Source of the DNA: Vibrio algarum
GTDB taxonomy: Bacteria; Pseudomonadota; Gammaproteobacteria; Enterobacterales; Vibrionaceae
Direction of reading: 5' to 3'
NCBI RefSeq assembly: GCF_028204155.1
Contig: NZ_JAQLOI010000001.1
Location: 1,550,001-1,614,000 of the forward strand
Length of the DNA: 64,000 nucleotides
The translations under genes and the position numbers were made by a program. Position 1 is the first letter of the stretch. Every line of letters starts with the position of its first letter. This document shows, piece by piece, positions 28,233-36,930 of this stretch. The notes under the pieces were generated by a model. It was given only the letters and a program-made list of their open reading frames with translations. It was not told the origin of the DNA and did no database searches.

Positions 28233-28539
28233 AAATAAAACTAGCATTCATTGGCTTGGTGAATGTGTTTTGTTTGAGGCCTTTATTTATGTGGTGGTGT
28301 CTATTCTTTGATTTTAAATTATACTGTTGATTGTTTCATGGGTCTTTTAATATCGAGTAAATGTGACTTGGTGCTGATTTTTAACTTGTGTCTATTATTA
28401 GTATTACTTTTCCAATCTGTGTTTAAGTTTATTTAGGCTATGAATGAACGGCGCTAAGAAAAATTTTAGCAGTATCCATTTTAGCGATCTTTAACTTGTG
28501 CCAAATTGAAAGAACCTTATTGGAATGTAATACCTTGTA

Positions 28540-28646
28540 TAACGCTGTCCTTTTAGTGATGAATTAGCGTATTTCAGGGAGGCAGAACCCTTTGCATACG
28601 CTTTGTTAACTCCATAATTTACGGGCACTTCGGTGCCCGGATTTTT
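28540..28646 (+). ncRNA. Candidate small RNA ending at an orphan terminator
   Basis: The 1.3-kb gap between the second porin and the LacI gene has no protein gene but contains an excellent terminator on the plus strand. Upstream is a long stem AGCGTAT/ATACGCT at about 28566-28602 enclosing CAGGGAGG. A possible promoter, TTGAAA then TAATAC 16 bases on, lies near 28507-28534. Boundaries are estimates; the family was not recognised. Confidence 0.35.
28622..28646 (+). terminator. Strong intrinsic terminator without an upstream gene
   Basis: CGGGCAC-TTCG-GTGCCCG with a stable UUCG loop, then GATTTTT. Confidence 0.85.
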
Positions 28647-28783
28647 ATGAGTTTCAATGTGAAACTATTCATTTTAATTCATGAAACTAAATAATTATTA
28701 GGTGATGTTATAGGTTGCCTTCTTCTGAAGGCCTTGTTTTTAAAGGGCTAGTTAATGATATTAGTGAGTCATCGCGGAAAATA

Positions 28784-28802
28784 TTTCATGAAACAGTTTC
28801 AT
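28784..28802. promoter_or_regulatory. TTTCATGAAAC element, copy 2, with overlapping half site
   Basis: TTTCATGAAACAGTTTCAT: the palindrome TTTCATGAAA runs directly into GTTTCAT. It lies about 170 bases upstream of the LacI-led operon. GTTTCAATGTGAAAC, a related inverted repeat, is at 28651-28665. Consistent with operator clusters of an autoregulated LacI protein. Confidence 0.5.
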
Positions 28803-28966
28803 GGGGAGATGTTTTCCTGTCGGTGTTTTCAAGCTTTTGTAGTTCTAATTCGTCACCTTAATTTCAACGTGACCCAGTTCACGAATTACCATTGCAATTA
28901 CTCTATTATCTTCGGCATGAAAGCGGTTTCCAATGTGAAGGCAACAGATTAGAGGGAGGCATGATG

Positions 28967-29971
28967 ATGGCAACAATTAAAGATGTATCTGAATATGCTG
29001 GTGTCTCTCAAGCAACGGTTTCACGTGTAGTAAACGGCTCTACGAGAGTAAGCCACGATAAAAAATTGTTGGTAGAAAAAGCGATAAAAAAATTAGGTTA
29101 TAGACCAAATTCTATCGCTCAAGCACTCGCTTCTAGCCGTACAGGAAGCATAGGTGTAGTAGTGCCCGAACTCGCAGGTTTTTATTCTGGGATGCTACAA
29201 GCAATAGAAGATCAACTTCGCCGGTTTGGTTATCACCTCATAGTGACCGCCGGTTCTAACGATGAATGTGGTCAAAAGCAAGCGATTGACTTTTTGTTAA
29301 GTCGACGTGTAGATGCATTGATATTACATACTCAGCACGTTTCTGACGACTATCTAATTGGATTGGAAGCACAGGGTATTCAGCTCGCCTTAGTGAACCG
29401 TTTTATCCCAGAACTAAGCAATAGCTGTATAGAACTAGATAATGAACTGGGTGCAAACATCGCTACTAAATATCTGATAGATATGGGGCACCGTGAAATT
29501 GCATGTATCACTGGCCCTCTATCAAAGTCAGATGCTCGAGGGCGGTTACAAGGCTACCGTGATGCCTTAGAAGAGGCTGATATTGAGTATTGTGAGTCTC
29601 GCGTGGTTGAAGCTGGATTTACTGAAGAAACAGGCGCTAGCGCCATGAACAAACTTCTAAATCGCGATTGCAGTTTTAGTGCGGTTTTTGCGGCAAATGA
29701 CCATATGGCCTTTGGCGCGTTTGAAGAGATGAAAAAAGCCAATTTATTGGTTCCTAAAGATGTTTCCCTCGTTGGTTTCGACAACATTTTATTTGCTCGA
29801 TATCTCACTCCAGGGTTAACAACCGTAGATTTTCCAATAGAACGAATGAGTACTGAAGCAGTGCAGTTGATTCTTCAGAAACTTATTAAAAAGAAAACAG
29901 AAGTAGATTTTAAACTTTCACCCTCTTTAGTGGTTAGAGAGTCGGTGAGAAAACACATAACTAATATATAA
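28967..29971 (+). CDS. LacI family regulator of the beta-glucoside-type operon
   Basis: A 334-residue repressor. The N-terminal HTH is MATIKDVSEYAGVSQATVSRVVNGSTRVS with hinge YRPNSIAQALASSRTGSIGVVVP; the periplasmic-binding-like effector domain follows, including GFDNILFARYLTPGLTTV. Three ATG codons occur in a row at 28961, 28964 and 28967; the third is seven bases from the strong AGGGAGG site and gives the usual MATIKDV opening. It is the first gene of the operon, 17 bases before the binding protein, so it probably autoregulates with the transporter. Confidence 0.88.
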   Translation: MATIKDVSEYAGVSQATVSRVVNGSTRVSHDKKLLVEKAIKKLGYRPNSIAQALASSRTGSIGVVVPELAGFYSGMLQAIEDQLRRFGYHLIVTAGSNDECGQKQAIDFLLSRRVDALILHTQHVSDDYLIGLEAQGIQLALVNRFIPELSNSCIELDNELGANIATKYLIDMGHREIACITGPLSKSDARGRLQGYRDALEEADIEYCESRVVEAGFTEETGASAMNKLLNRDCSFSAVFAANDHMAFGAFEEMKKANLLVPKDVSLVGFDNILFARYLTPGLTTVDFPIERMSTEAVQLILQKLIKKKTEVDFKLSPSLVVRESVRKHITNI

Positions 29972-29988
29972 CAATGAAGGATTATAAG

Positions 29989-31236
29989 ATGAACCTTAAG
30001 ACTCTTACGCTATCCAGTGCTGTTGCTTTAGGACTAGCAGCGACAGCCAATGCTGCCGACACGAATATCCGTTTTGATGGATTTCCAGACTTCGATAGTA
30101 GCTTGAAAGTTATCCTTCCTGACTTTGAAAAACAGTCAGGTATCAAAGTAGATTACCTAATGAATAACCACGGTGACCATCATACTAAGCTGACGACTAA
30201 CTTGGCGACAGGTTCAGGAGCAGGTGATGTTATCGTTGTTGATGTGGAAAAAATTGGACCTTTCGTTGCTTCAGGTGGCCTTGTTAACTTATCTGAGCAG
30301 TATGGTGCAGACAAATATGAAGAGAGTTTTGCTCCTTATGCATGGGCTCAAGGCAAAGGTGGTGACGGTGCTGTATATGGTATCCCTGTAGACTTAGGTC
30401 CTGGTGTTATGTATTACCGTACCGACATTCTTGATAAAGAAGGCGTTAAACAAGAAACAGTTATCAAGGATTGGGATTCTTATATCGAGTATGGCAAGAA
30501 ACTAAAACAAGATGATATCTATCTTATTGCTTCTGCTGCGGATGTAGCACAAGCGATTATCTTCACAACGGTTCCTGAAGGTGAAGGACTGTACTTCGAT
30601 GCAGACGGTAAGCCAGTTGTTACTTCAGAACGTTTTGTTCACGCTTTTGAAGTTGCTAAACAGATCCGAGAAAATGGCTTAGATGCACGCATTACTGCAT
30701 GGTCAAACGAATGGTATGAAGGTTTCCGTAATGGCACGTTCGCTACTCAGCTTTCTGGCGCATGGTTACTAGGTCACCTACAAAACTGGATTGCACCAGA
30801 AACAAGCGGTAAGTGGGGTGTGTCAAACCTTCCTGATGGAATTTACGGTAGTTGGGGTGGTTCATTCCTTTCTATTCCTAAGCAATCTGAAAAGCAAGAT
30901 GATGCTTGGAAATTGATTGAATATATGACAACCAACCGTGATGTTCAGCTTAAGCATTTTGAAACAATTGCCGCGTTCCCTGCAAATACAACCACTTACG
31001 ATGACAAATTGTTTGATGAAAAAGTTGAGTTCTTAGGTGGTCAGCAAGCACGTCAATTGTTTGCTGAAGTAGCGAAAAACATCAAGCCAGTCGATCCAGG
31101 CCGTGGTGACCATGTTGCACGTTCAATCATCTTGGAAAATGCGTTGATGGAAGTACTTGATGAAGGTAAAGATATCAAAACAGCACTTAGTGAAGCAGAA
31201 CGTTTAATCCTACGTCGTACACGTAACCTTAAGTAA
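29989..31236 (+). CDS. Sugar ABC transporter substrate-binding protein
   Basis: A 415-residue exported protein with signal peptide MNLKTLTLSSAVALGLAATANA. The mature part opens ADTNIRFDGFPDFDSSLKVILPDFEKQSGIKVDY and contains YGIPVDLGPGVMYYRTDIL and the C-terminal GRGDHVARSIILENAL, typical of family 1 oligosaccharide-binding proteins. Start at 29989 has GAAGGA about seven bases upstream. With the two permeases, ATPase and cytoplasmic GH94 and GH116 enzymes downstream, the ligand is probably a beta-linked gluco-oligosaccharide. Confidence 0.87.
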   Translation: MNLKTLTLSSAVALGLAATANAADTNIRFDGFPDFDSSLKVILPDFEKQSGIKVDYLMNNHGDHHTKLTTNLATGSGAGDVIVVDVEKIGPFVASGGLVNLSEQYGADKYEESFAPYAWAQGKGGDGAVYGIPVDLGPGVMYYRTDILDKEGVKQETVIKDWDSYIEYGKKLKQDDIYLIASAADVAQAIIFTTVPEGEGLYFDADGKPVVTSERFVHAFEVAKQIRENGLDARITAWSNEWYEGFRNGTFATQLSGAWLLGHLQNWIAPETSGKWGVSNLPDGIYGSWGGSFLSIPKQSEKQDDAWKLIEYMTTNRDVQLKHFETIAAFPANTTTYDDKLFDEKVEFLGGQQARQLFAEVAKNIKPVDPGRGDHVARSIILENALMEVLDEGKDIKTALSEAERLILRRTRNLK

Positions 31237-31250
31237 TTATAAGTAAATTT

Positions 31251-31285
31251 TAGAGGCGTGCTGCCCGTTAGTGGCCACGCCTCTA
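31251..31285 (+). promoter_or_regulatory. Intercistronic hairpin after the sugar-binding protein gene
   Basis: TAGAGGCGTG/CACGCCTCTA, perfect 10-bp arms, 15-base loop, no U-tract. As in the nitrate-type operon, it would favour more binding protein than permease. Confidence 0.6.
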
Positions 31286-31303
31286 CCTAGTGAGGTCGTT
31301 ATT

Positions 31304-32308
31304 ATGAGTCAGGCAATGAAGGACACTGTATTGTCGAATCAGGAGGAACTTTCTGAGAAGAAAGGGTTTCTTTCATGGTTAAATATGAAAGCGCTTACAC
31401 CGTATGGTTTCCTTCTACCATTTTTGATTATTTTTTCTGTTTTTGGCGTTTTTCCGCTACTATTTTCTGTCTACTTGTCGTTTCATGCATGGAACCCTGT
31501 AGAAGGTCTTGCCGCGATGAATTTTGTTGGGTTAGAAAACTACAGTATAGCGTTAACAGACCCATGGCTATGGCGTTCTCTTAAGAATACGTTTTGGCTT
31601 GCTATTACATCTGGTGTTGCTCAGCATTTAGTAGCGATACCGGTCGCTTATATCCTTGTTTCGCTAGGTGATAGGTTACGTCACTGGCTGACATCAGCAT
31701 ATTTCCTGCCATACATTACTTCGACGGTAGCTGCGTCTTTGATTTTCTTCAATATGTATTCTCCAAATTCTGGTGTTATTAACCAAGCGTTAATGGGCTT
31801 AGCGGACAGTACGTTATTGGGTTGGGCATTCGCGTGGGTGAATGACTATCAGCCTATCCGTTGGTTGGATGACGCCTCTTTCATCAAACCATCCATTGCA
31901 ATAGTTGTGTTCTGGAAATATACCGGTTTCAACATTGTGCTTTATACAACCGGATTGATGACGATACCGAAAGATATTTTAGAAGCGGCAAGAATGGATG
32001 GTGCGAATGCACTACACCGATTCTGGCACGTTTCACTTCCTATGATCAGACCCTTTGTTTTCTTCGCAGTGACAATGACGATCATTGGTAATTTACAGTT
32101 GTTTGAAGAACCGTTCGTATTGACTAAAGGCCTGGGTGGTACGGGACAAGCTGGTCTAACGATTTCTATGTACTTGTATAAAGTAGGTTGGGAATGGTTA
32201 GAAATGGGTACGGCGTCTGCTATCTCATGGTTATTGTTTGCACTGATTGCATTCTTTACAACACTTCAATTTATATTCTTTGGTAAAAAAGGCTTAGGGG
32301 AGCAGTAA
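31304..32308 (+). CDS. Sugar ABC transporter permease 1 (MalF-like)
   Basis: A 334-residue inner-membrane permease: TPYGFLLPFLIIFSVFGVFPLLFSVYLSFHAWNP, then six or so segments; the ATPase-coupling loop is EAARMDGANALHRFWHVSLPMIRPF. The start at 31304 follows GAGG by eight bases; a more upstream in-frame GTG start would place the hairpin within the coding region. One base separates its stop from the next ATG, indicating coupling with permease 2. Confidence 0.88.
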   Translation: MSQAMKDTVLSNQEELSEKKGFLSWLNMKALTPYGFLLPFLIIFSVFGVFPLLFSVYLSFHAWNPVEGLAAMNFVGLENYSIALTDPWLWRSLKNTFWLAITSGVAQHLVAIPVAYILVSLGDRLRHWLTSAYFLPYITSTVAASLIFFNMYSPNSGVINQALMGLADSTLLGWAFAWVNDYQPIRWLDDASFIKPSIAIVVFWKYTGFNIVLYTTGLMTIPKDILEAARMDGANALHRFWHVSLPMIRPFVFFAVTMTIIGNLQLFEEPFVLTKGLGGTGQAGLTISMYLYKVGWEWLEMGTASAISWLLFALIAFFTTLQFIFFGKKGLGEQ

Positions 32309-32309
32309 G

Positions 32310-33176
32310 ATGAGTTTAAATGCACTAAAGCCAAGCTATGATGTTTCAGAGCTGATCACTAAAATTTTATTGGCTGCGTTAGCTGCCGTTCTCATTGTAT
32401 CTGCATTGATAACCGTGTTCCCATTTCTATGGTCAGCGTTGTTATCCACTCGCGATCGTTCTGAGATTTTTGGTTCTGGCATCAGTCTAATGATGGGTGA
32501 CAGCTTAACGATTAATTATGAAAAGTTACTGGAAATCATGCCTTTTTGGCAGGCGATGTTTAATAGTATCTACGTCGCTTTTCTAGGTACGACAATCTCG
32601 CTTCTGTTTTGTAGCATGGGTGGGTATGCGTTTGCCGTATTTAAGTTTAAAGGTAAGAACATCCTATTTGGAATGTTGGTAGGGTCGATGATGATCCCAC
32701 CTGTACTGAGCCTTATTCCTTATTTCATGATTGTTAAGTTCTTAGGCTTAATGGATAACCATATGGCGGTTTGGCTTCCGTTTACTACCACACCATTTGG
32801 TATTTTCCTAATGCGTCAACACGTGATTGCTTCTATTCCCAAAGAGTTATTGGAAGCCTCTAAGCTAGACGGAGCAGGTGAGCTTAGAACCTATTGGAGC
32901 GTAGTTCTTCCATTGATGAAACCCGCATTAGCGACCCTTGCTATTGTGCAGTTCGTCTTCTTCTGGAACTCGTTTATGCAACCGTTAGTGGTACTAACGT
33001 CACCAGAAAACTACGTGATTACTCAGGCTCTAAGAAGTGTTCAAGGTATACCAAATACCCCATGGGGAGCAGTAATGCTTGGTACGACTATTTCGATACT
33101 TCCGCTTGTAACTGCTTACTTATTCGCATCTAAACAGATGATAAGTGGGTTAACTTCTGGTGCGGTGAAGGGTTGA
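32310..33176 (+). CDS. Sugar ABC transporter permease 2 (MalG-like)
   Basis: A 288-residue permease with six membrane segments. MalG-type coupling loop SIPKELLEASKLDGAGELRTYWSVVLPLMKPALATLAIVQFVFFWNSFMQPL. It forms the heterodimeric channel with the preceding gene. Confidence 0.88.
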   Translation: MSLNALKPSYDVSELITKILLAALAAVLIVSALITVFPFLWSALLSTRDRSEIFGSGISLMMGDSLTINYEKLLEIMPFWQAMFNSIYVAFLGTTISLLFCSMGGYAFAVFKFKGKNILFGMLVGSMMIPPVLSLIPYFMIVKFLGLMDNHMAVWLPFTTTPFGIFLMRQHVIASIPKELLEASKLDGAGELRTYWSVVLPLMKPALATLAIVQFVFFWNSFMQPLVVLTSPENYVITQALRSVQGIPNTPWGAVMLGTTISILPLVTAYLFASKQMISGLTSGAVKG

Positions 33177-33268
33177 TTCTTAAAGAATTGAAACTAGCTA
33201 AAGACTAATTAATGCGATGCGAGTGCAATACTTCTTTTAGATCAGCGCTCGCAGGCGGAGAAAAAATT

Positions 33269-34366
33269 ATGGCAAATGTAGTATTTAAAGATATTAAAAA
33301 ATCCTTCGGCGATGTTGAAGTAGTAAAACAGTTCGATTTTGAAGTTGCAGATGGTGAATTCGTTGTTTTTTTAGGCCCATCAGGTTGCGGTAAATCAACC
33401 ACTTTACGCATGCTTGCAGGTTTAGAGAGCATCACATCAGGTGAAGTTTATGTTGGCGGAAAACTGATGAACAAGGTGGATGCCAAAGACCGCGATTTAG
33501 CTATGGTATTCCAAAGCTATGCGCTATATCCACATATGACAGTCTATGAAAACATCGCGTTTGCTCTTAAGTTAAAAGGGATGCCGAAAGCTGAAATTGA
33601 TGTTGAAGTGCGCAAGGCGACAAAAATGCTAGAACTTGATCCACTTCTCGATCGTAAGCCAAAAGAACTTTCGGGCGGGCAACGTCAACGTGTGGCTATG
33701 GGGCGCGCAATGGTTCGTACTCCGAAAGTATTCTTGTTTGATGAGCCTTTATCAAATCTGGATGCGAAACTTCGTGGTGTTATGCGTGAAGAGATAAAAC
33801 AGCTACATCGTGAGTTAAAAACGACCACGATTTATGTAACACACGATCAGATAGAAGCAATGACGCTCGCTGACCGCATTGTTATCTTAAAAGATGGGTA
33901 TGTTGAGCAAGTCGGAACACCAACGGACGTATTTAAGCGCCCTGCGAATAAGTTCGTTGCTCAGTTTATCGGTAACCCGTCAATGAATATGCTAGATGCA
34001 AAGCTTGTCGATACCGATGGTGAATGGTTTATTCAAATTGGAGATATTTCAATTCCATTACCAGAGCGTTTTAAAGCCCATGCGACTAAAAATCTTGCAT
34101 TGCATATGGGACTTCGCCCGACAGATGTTCATTTACGCAGTGAGCAAGTTGAGCATGACAGAGTATTACCTGTTCCTGTGTCTATTCAAGATAAAGAACT
34201 GCTTGGCGCAAGTATCTTACTTAAAACTACGGTCGCGGATCAGCAGATGATGGTTGAATCACAAGCGGCAGAAGTGGACGTAACTAGCGCTACACTCTAC
34301 ATCGACCTAGATGCTATTCATCTATTCGATGCGCTAAGTGGAAAATCGCTAGCTTCAAAACTATAA
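33269..34366 (+). CDS. Sugar ABC transporter ATPase (MalK/UgpC/MsmK-like)
   Basis: A 365-residue ATPase with nucleotide-binding and C-terminal MOP/regulatory domains. Walker A GPSGCGKST, signature LSGGQRQRVAMGRAMVRTPKV, Walker B LFDEPLSNLDAKLR, switch VTHDQIEAMTLADRI. The start at 33269 is chosen because GGCGGAG lies eight bases upstream and gives the normal MANVVFKDIKKSFG opening. Energises the two preceding permeases. Confidence 0.9.
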   Translation: MANVVFKDIKKSFGDVEVVKQFDFEVADGEFVVFLGPSGCGKSTTLRMLAGLESITSGEVYVGGKLMNKVDAKDRDLAMVFQSYALYPHMTVYENIAFALKLKGMPKAEIDVEVRKATKMLELDPLLDRKPKELSGGQRQRVAMGRAMVRTPKVFLFDEPLSNLDAKLRGVMREEIKQLHRELKTTTIYVTHDQIEAMTLADRIVILKDGYVEQVGTPTDVFKRPANKFVAQFIGNPSMNMLDAKLVDTDGEWFIQIGDISIPLPERFKAHATKNLALHMGLRPTDVHLRSEQVEHDRVLPVPVSIQDKELLGASILLKTTVADQQMMVESQAAEVDVTSATLYIDLDAIHLFDALSGKSLASKL

Positions 34367-34434
34367 CTATAAAAAGATACCGAGAGTTTAAGTTTAATCG
34401 CGCTGTTGTTTAGGACAGCGCATAAGGATTTGTA

Positions 34435-36846
34435 ATGAAATTTGGTTTTTTTGACGACAAGAAAAAAGAATATGTAACAACAACACCTGTAACGCCTATT
34501 AAATGGAGTAACTACGTTGGTACATTAAATTTTGGCGGTATCGTTGATAGCAACGGTGGCGTACTTATTTGTAAGGGTGATCCCGCTTTAAATCGTATTA
34601 CTAAATACGTCGCGCAGATGCCTAACTCAGACTTTAAAGGCTCTACTTTATATTTGAAAGTACGTAACAAAGCGGGTGATGTAGAGATTTTTTCTCCATT
34701 TTTCACTCCTACGTTGAAGCCACTAGAAAAATTTGAAAACCACACTGGTCTTTCTTACACAACAATCATCTCTGAAGCATTTGGTGTGCGTAGTGAAGTA
34801 ACTTTTTTTGTTCCCAAGAATGAAGAAGTGCTTCTGCAAGATATCAAGATAACTAACATCTCTGATGAAGAGTTGCATGTCGACGTTGTACCAGTGTTCG
34901 AATTTACGCACTTTGATGCTCTCAAGCAGTTGCTTAATGCGGACTGGGTTCCTCAAACTATGACGTTAAATGCGCATACGCAAGACTCCGGACACGTGGT
35001 ACTAGAGCAGTACGCATTCATGAAGCGTGATATTGCAGTTAACCTAATGACAGCAGATAGAGTTGCGACCTCTTTTGATGGTGACCGTCAGCAATTCCTT
35101 GGTGATTTTGGTTACGGCAGTTGGGCTGCGCCGATGGCACTGCAAGGTGACGAGCTAGGCAATACAGAGTGTTTACGTGGTGACAACATTGGTGCACTAA
35201 ACCTCAGATTAGGTTGGATTTCAAAAGGTGATACGGAAAGAACCGTTGTTCAGCTTACTCAACAAGCTAGCGTAGATGACGCTACTGCTCTAATGGCGAA
35301 ATATCGTGATCATAGCAATGTAGATAACGCGTTTGCTGAGTTGTCTTCTGATTGGGATGTCTACTTAGACACACTTCAGGTAACGACCCCAGACGACTCT
35401 ATGAACTCAATGTTAAATATTCATAATCCTCGCCAGTGCCATACGACAAAAAATTGGTCTCGTTACCTTTCTTTGTATCAACTTGGTTATGGTGCTCGTG
35501 GTATCGGTTTCCGTGACTCATCTCAAGATACTCTAGGCGTTATTGCACATATGCCTGAAGAAGCCCGTGAATTTATAGAGCGTTTGTTGTCGGTTCAAAA
35601 ACGCAATGGTTCAGCGATGCACCAGTTTTTCCCTTCCACTATGGAAGCGAATGAAGGGGATTCTAGGGAAGAGGAAGACCGTCCAAATTACTATGGTGAT
35701 GACCACCTATGGATTATCTATGCCGTTACTCAATATGTAAAAGAGACGGGCAATAGCGATTTTCTGAATAAGGTTATCCCTTACTATGAAAAAGACAGCG
35801 ATAACGCGCCGCTAGAAAAAGGGACAGTTTGGAATCACCTCTGTCGTTCAATCGAGTTTACTCGCACAAACACGGGTTCACATGGCCTACCTTTGCTTGG
35901 CTTTGCTGATTGGAACGATACGGTAAACCTGCCAACCGGTGCTGAGTCACTGATGGTGGCAAATATGTACGGAAAAGCATTATTGGATATGCTTGACCTT
36001 TGTAAAGTGCGTAACGAAGTGCAACTTAGTGAAGAGTTTTCTGCCCAATATAAACATATGCAGAAAGTGGTGAATGAACACGGTTGGGATGGCGAGTGGT
36101 ATGTGCGCTACTATGACGAAAATGGTGCACCTATTGGCTCACATAGCAACGAGCAAGGTCAAATATATACTAATGGTCAGAGCTGGCCAGTCATCTCTGG
36201 GTTTGCTACAGAAGAGAGAGCAAATCAGGCACTTGATTCAGTAAATAATAAGCTAAACACGGCCAATGGTATCAAACTATCAACACCTGGTTATAACGGT
36301 TTTGAGCCTAGGTTAGGTGGTGTTTCTACTTATCCTCCAGGCGCAAAAGAGAATGGCGGTATTTTCTTACATTCTAACCCTTGGGTAATGATTGCCGAAG
36401 CGAAGATGGGTAACGGCGAGCGCGCTTATGAGTATTATCGCCAGATTAACCCAGCATCAAAGAATGAGGATTTGGACACGTTTGAATCAGAACCATACTG
36501 CTACCCTCAAAATATTTTAGGGGATGAGCATAAACAGTTTGGTTTAGGTCGAAATGCTTGGCTTTCAGGTACTTCAGCTTGGACATATGTGGCAGGTACT
36601 CAGTGGATCCTCGGTGTTAGACCTGAGGTCGACGGACTACTTGTTGACCCATGTATTCCTGCCAGTTGGCCTGAATTTACGGTTAAACGTAAGTTCCGCG
36701 GAGCAACCTATATTATTCATGTATCTAATCCTAATTCAGTCTGTAAAGGCGTACAAGAAATGCGAGTAGATGGTGAATTGATTGAAGGCAATAAAGCCCC
36801 AGTATTTACCTCCGGCGAGCACAAGATTGACGTGATACTCGGCTAA
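34435..36846 (+). CDS. Glycoside hydrolase family 94 phosphorylase (cellobiose/laminaribiose-type)
   Basis: An 803-residue cytoplasmic enzyme without signal peptide. GH94 enzymes split a beta-glucosyl disaccharide with phosphate to give glucose 1-phosphate (or GlcNAc 1-phosphate) and a free sugar. Seen: N-terminal MKFGFFDDKKKEYV, RGIGFRDSSQDTLGVIAHMP, DDHLWIIYAVTQYVKETG, the catalytic-acid motif FADWNDTVN with Asp492, and the C-terminal GNGERAYEYYRQINP and NAWLSGTSAWTYVAGTQWILG. The acceptor-loop sequence differs from chitobiose phosphorylase and is closer to the cellobiose/laminaribiose side, but the exact linkage is not decided. Clustered with a sugar importer and a GH116 enzyme. Confidence 0.87.
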   Translation: MKFGFFDDKKKEYVTTTPVTPIKWSNYVGTLNFGGIVDSNGGVLICKGDPALNRITKYVAQMPNSDFKGSTLYLKVRNKAGDVEIFSPFFTPTLKPLEKFENHTGLSYTTIISEAFGVRSEVTFFVPKNEEVLLQDIKITNISDEELHVDVVPVFEFTHFDALKQLLNADWVPQTMTLNAHTQDSGHVVLEQYAFMKRDIAVNLMTADRVATSFDGDRQQFLGDFGYGSWAAPMALQGDELGNTECLRGDNIGALNLRLGWISKGDTERTVVQLTQQASVDDATALMAKYRDHSNVDNAFAELSSDWDVYLDTLQVTTPDDSMNSMLNIHNPRQCHTTKNWSRYLSLYQLGYGARGIGFRDSSQDTLGVIAHMPEEAREFIERLLSVQKRNGSAMHQFFPSTMEANEGDSREEEDRPNYYGDDHLWIIYAVTQYVKETGNSDFLNKVIPYYEKDSDNAPLEKGTVWNHLCRSIEFTRTNTGSHGLPLLGFADWNDTVNLPTGAESLMVANMYGKALLDMLDLCKVRNEVQLSEEFSAQYKHMQKVVNEHGWDGEWYVRYYDENGAPIGSHSNEQGQIYTNGQSWPVISGFATEERANQALDSVNNKLNTANGIKLSTPGYNGFEPRLGGVSTYPPGAKENGGIFLHSNPWVMIAEAKMGNGERAYEYYRQINPASKNEDLDTFESEPYCYPQNILGDEHKQFGLGRNAWLSGTSAWTYVAGTQWILGVRPEVDGLLVDPCIPASWPEFTVKRKFRGATYIIHVSNPNSVCKGVQEMRVDGELIEGNKAPVFTSGEHKIDVILG

Positions 36847-36853
36847 ATAAAAT

Positions 36854-36908
36854 AGACGCGCGATTTGTTAGTGTGAAGATAAGCTGACAGCAGAAACATT
36901 GCGCGTCT
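36854..36908 (+). promoter_or_regulatory. Intercistronic inverted repeat between GH94 and GH116 genes
   Basis: AGACGCGC (36854-36861) and GCGCGTCT (36901-36908), perfect 8-bp arms spanning most of the gap. Probably an mRNA stem that influences expression of the last gene. Confidence 0.45.
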
Positions 36909-36930
36909 TTCAAATCATAATTAGGTTTAG

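Noticed and set aside
28755..28952. 65-codon frame upstream of the LacI gene
   Set aside because: No ribosome site; it covers the operator-like palindromes and ends just before the LacI start.
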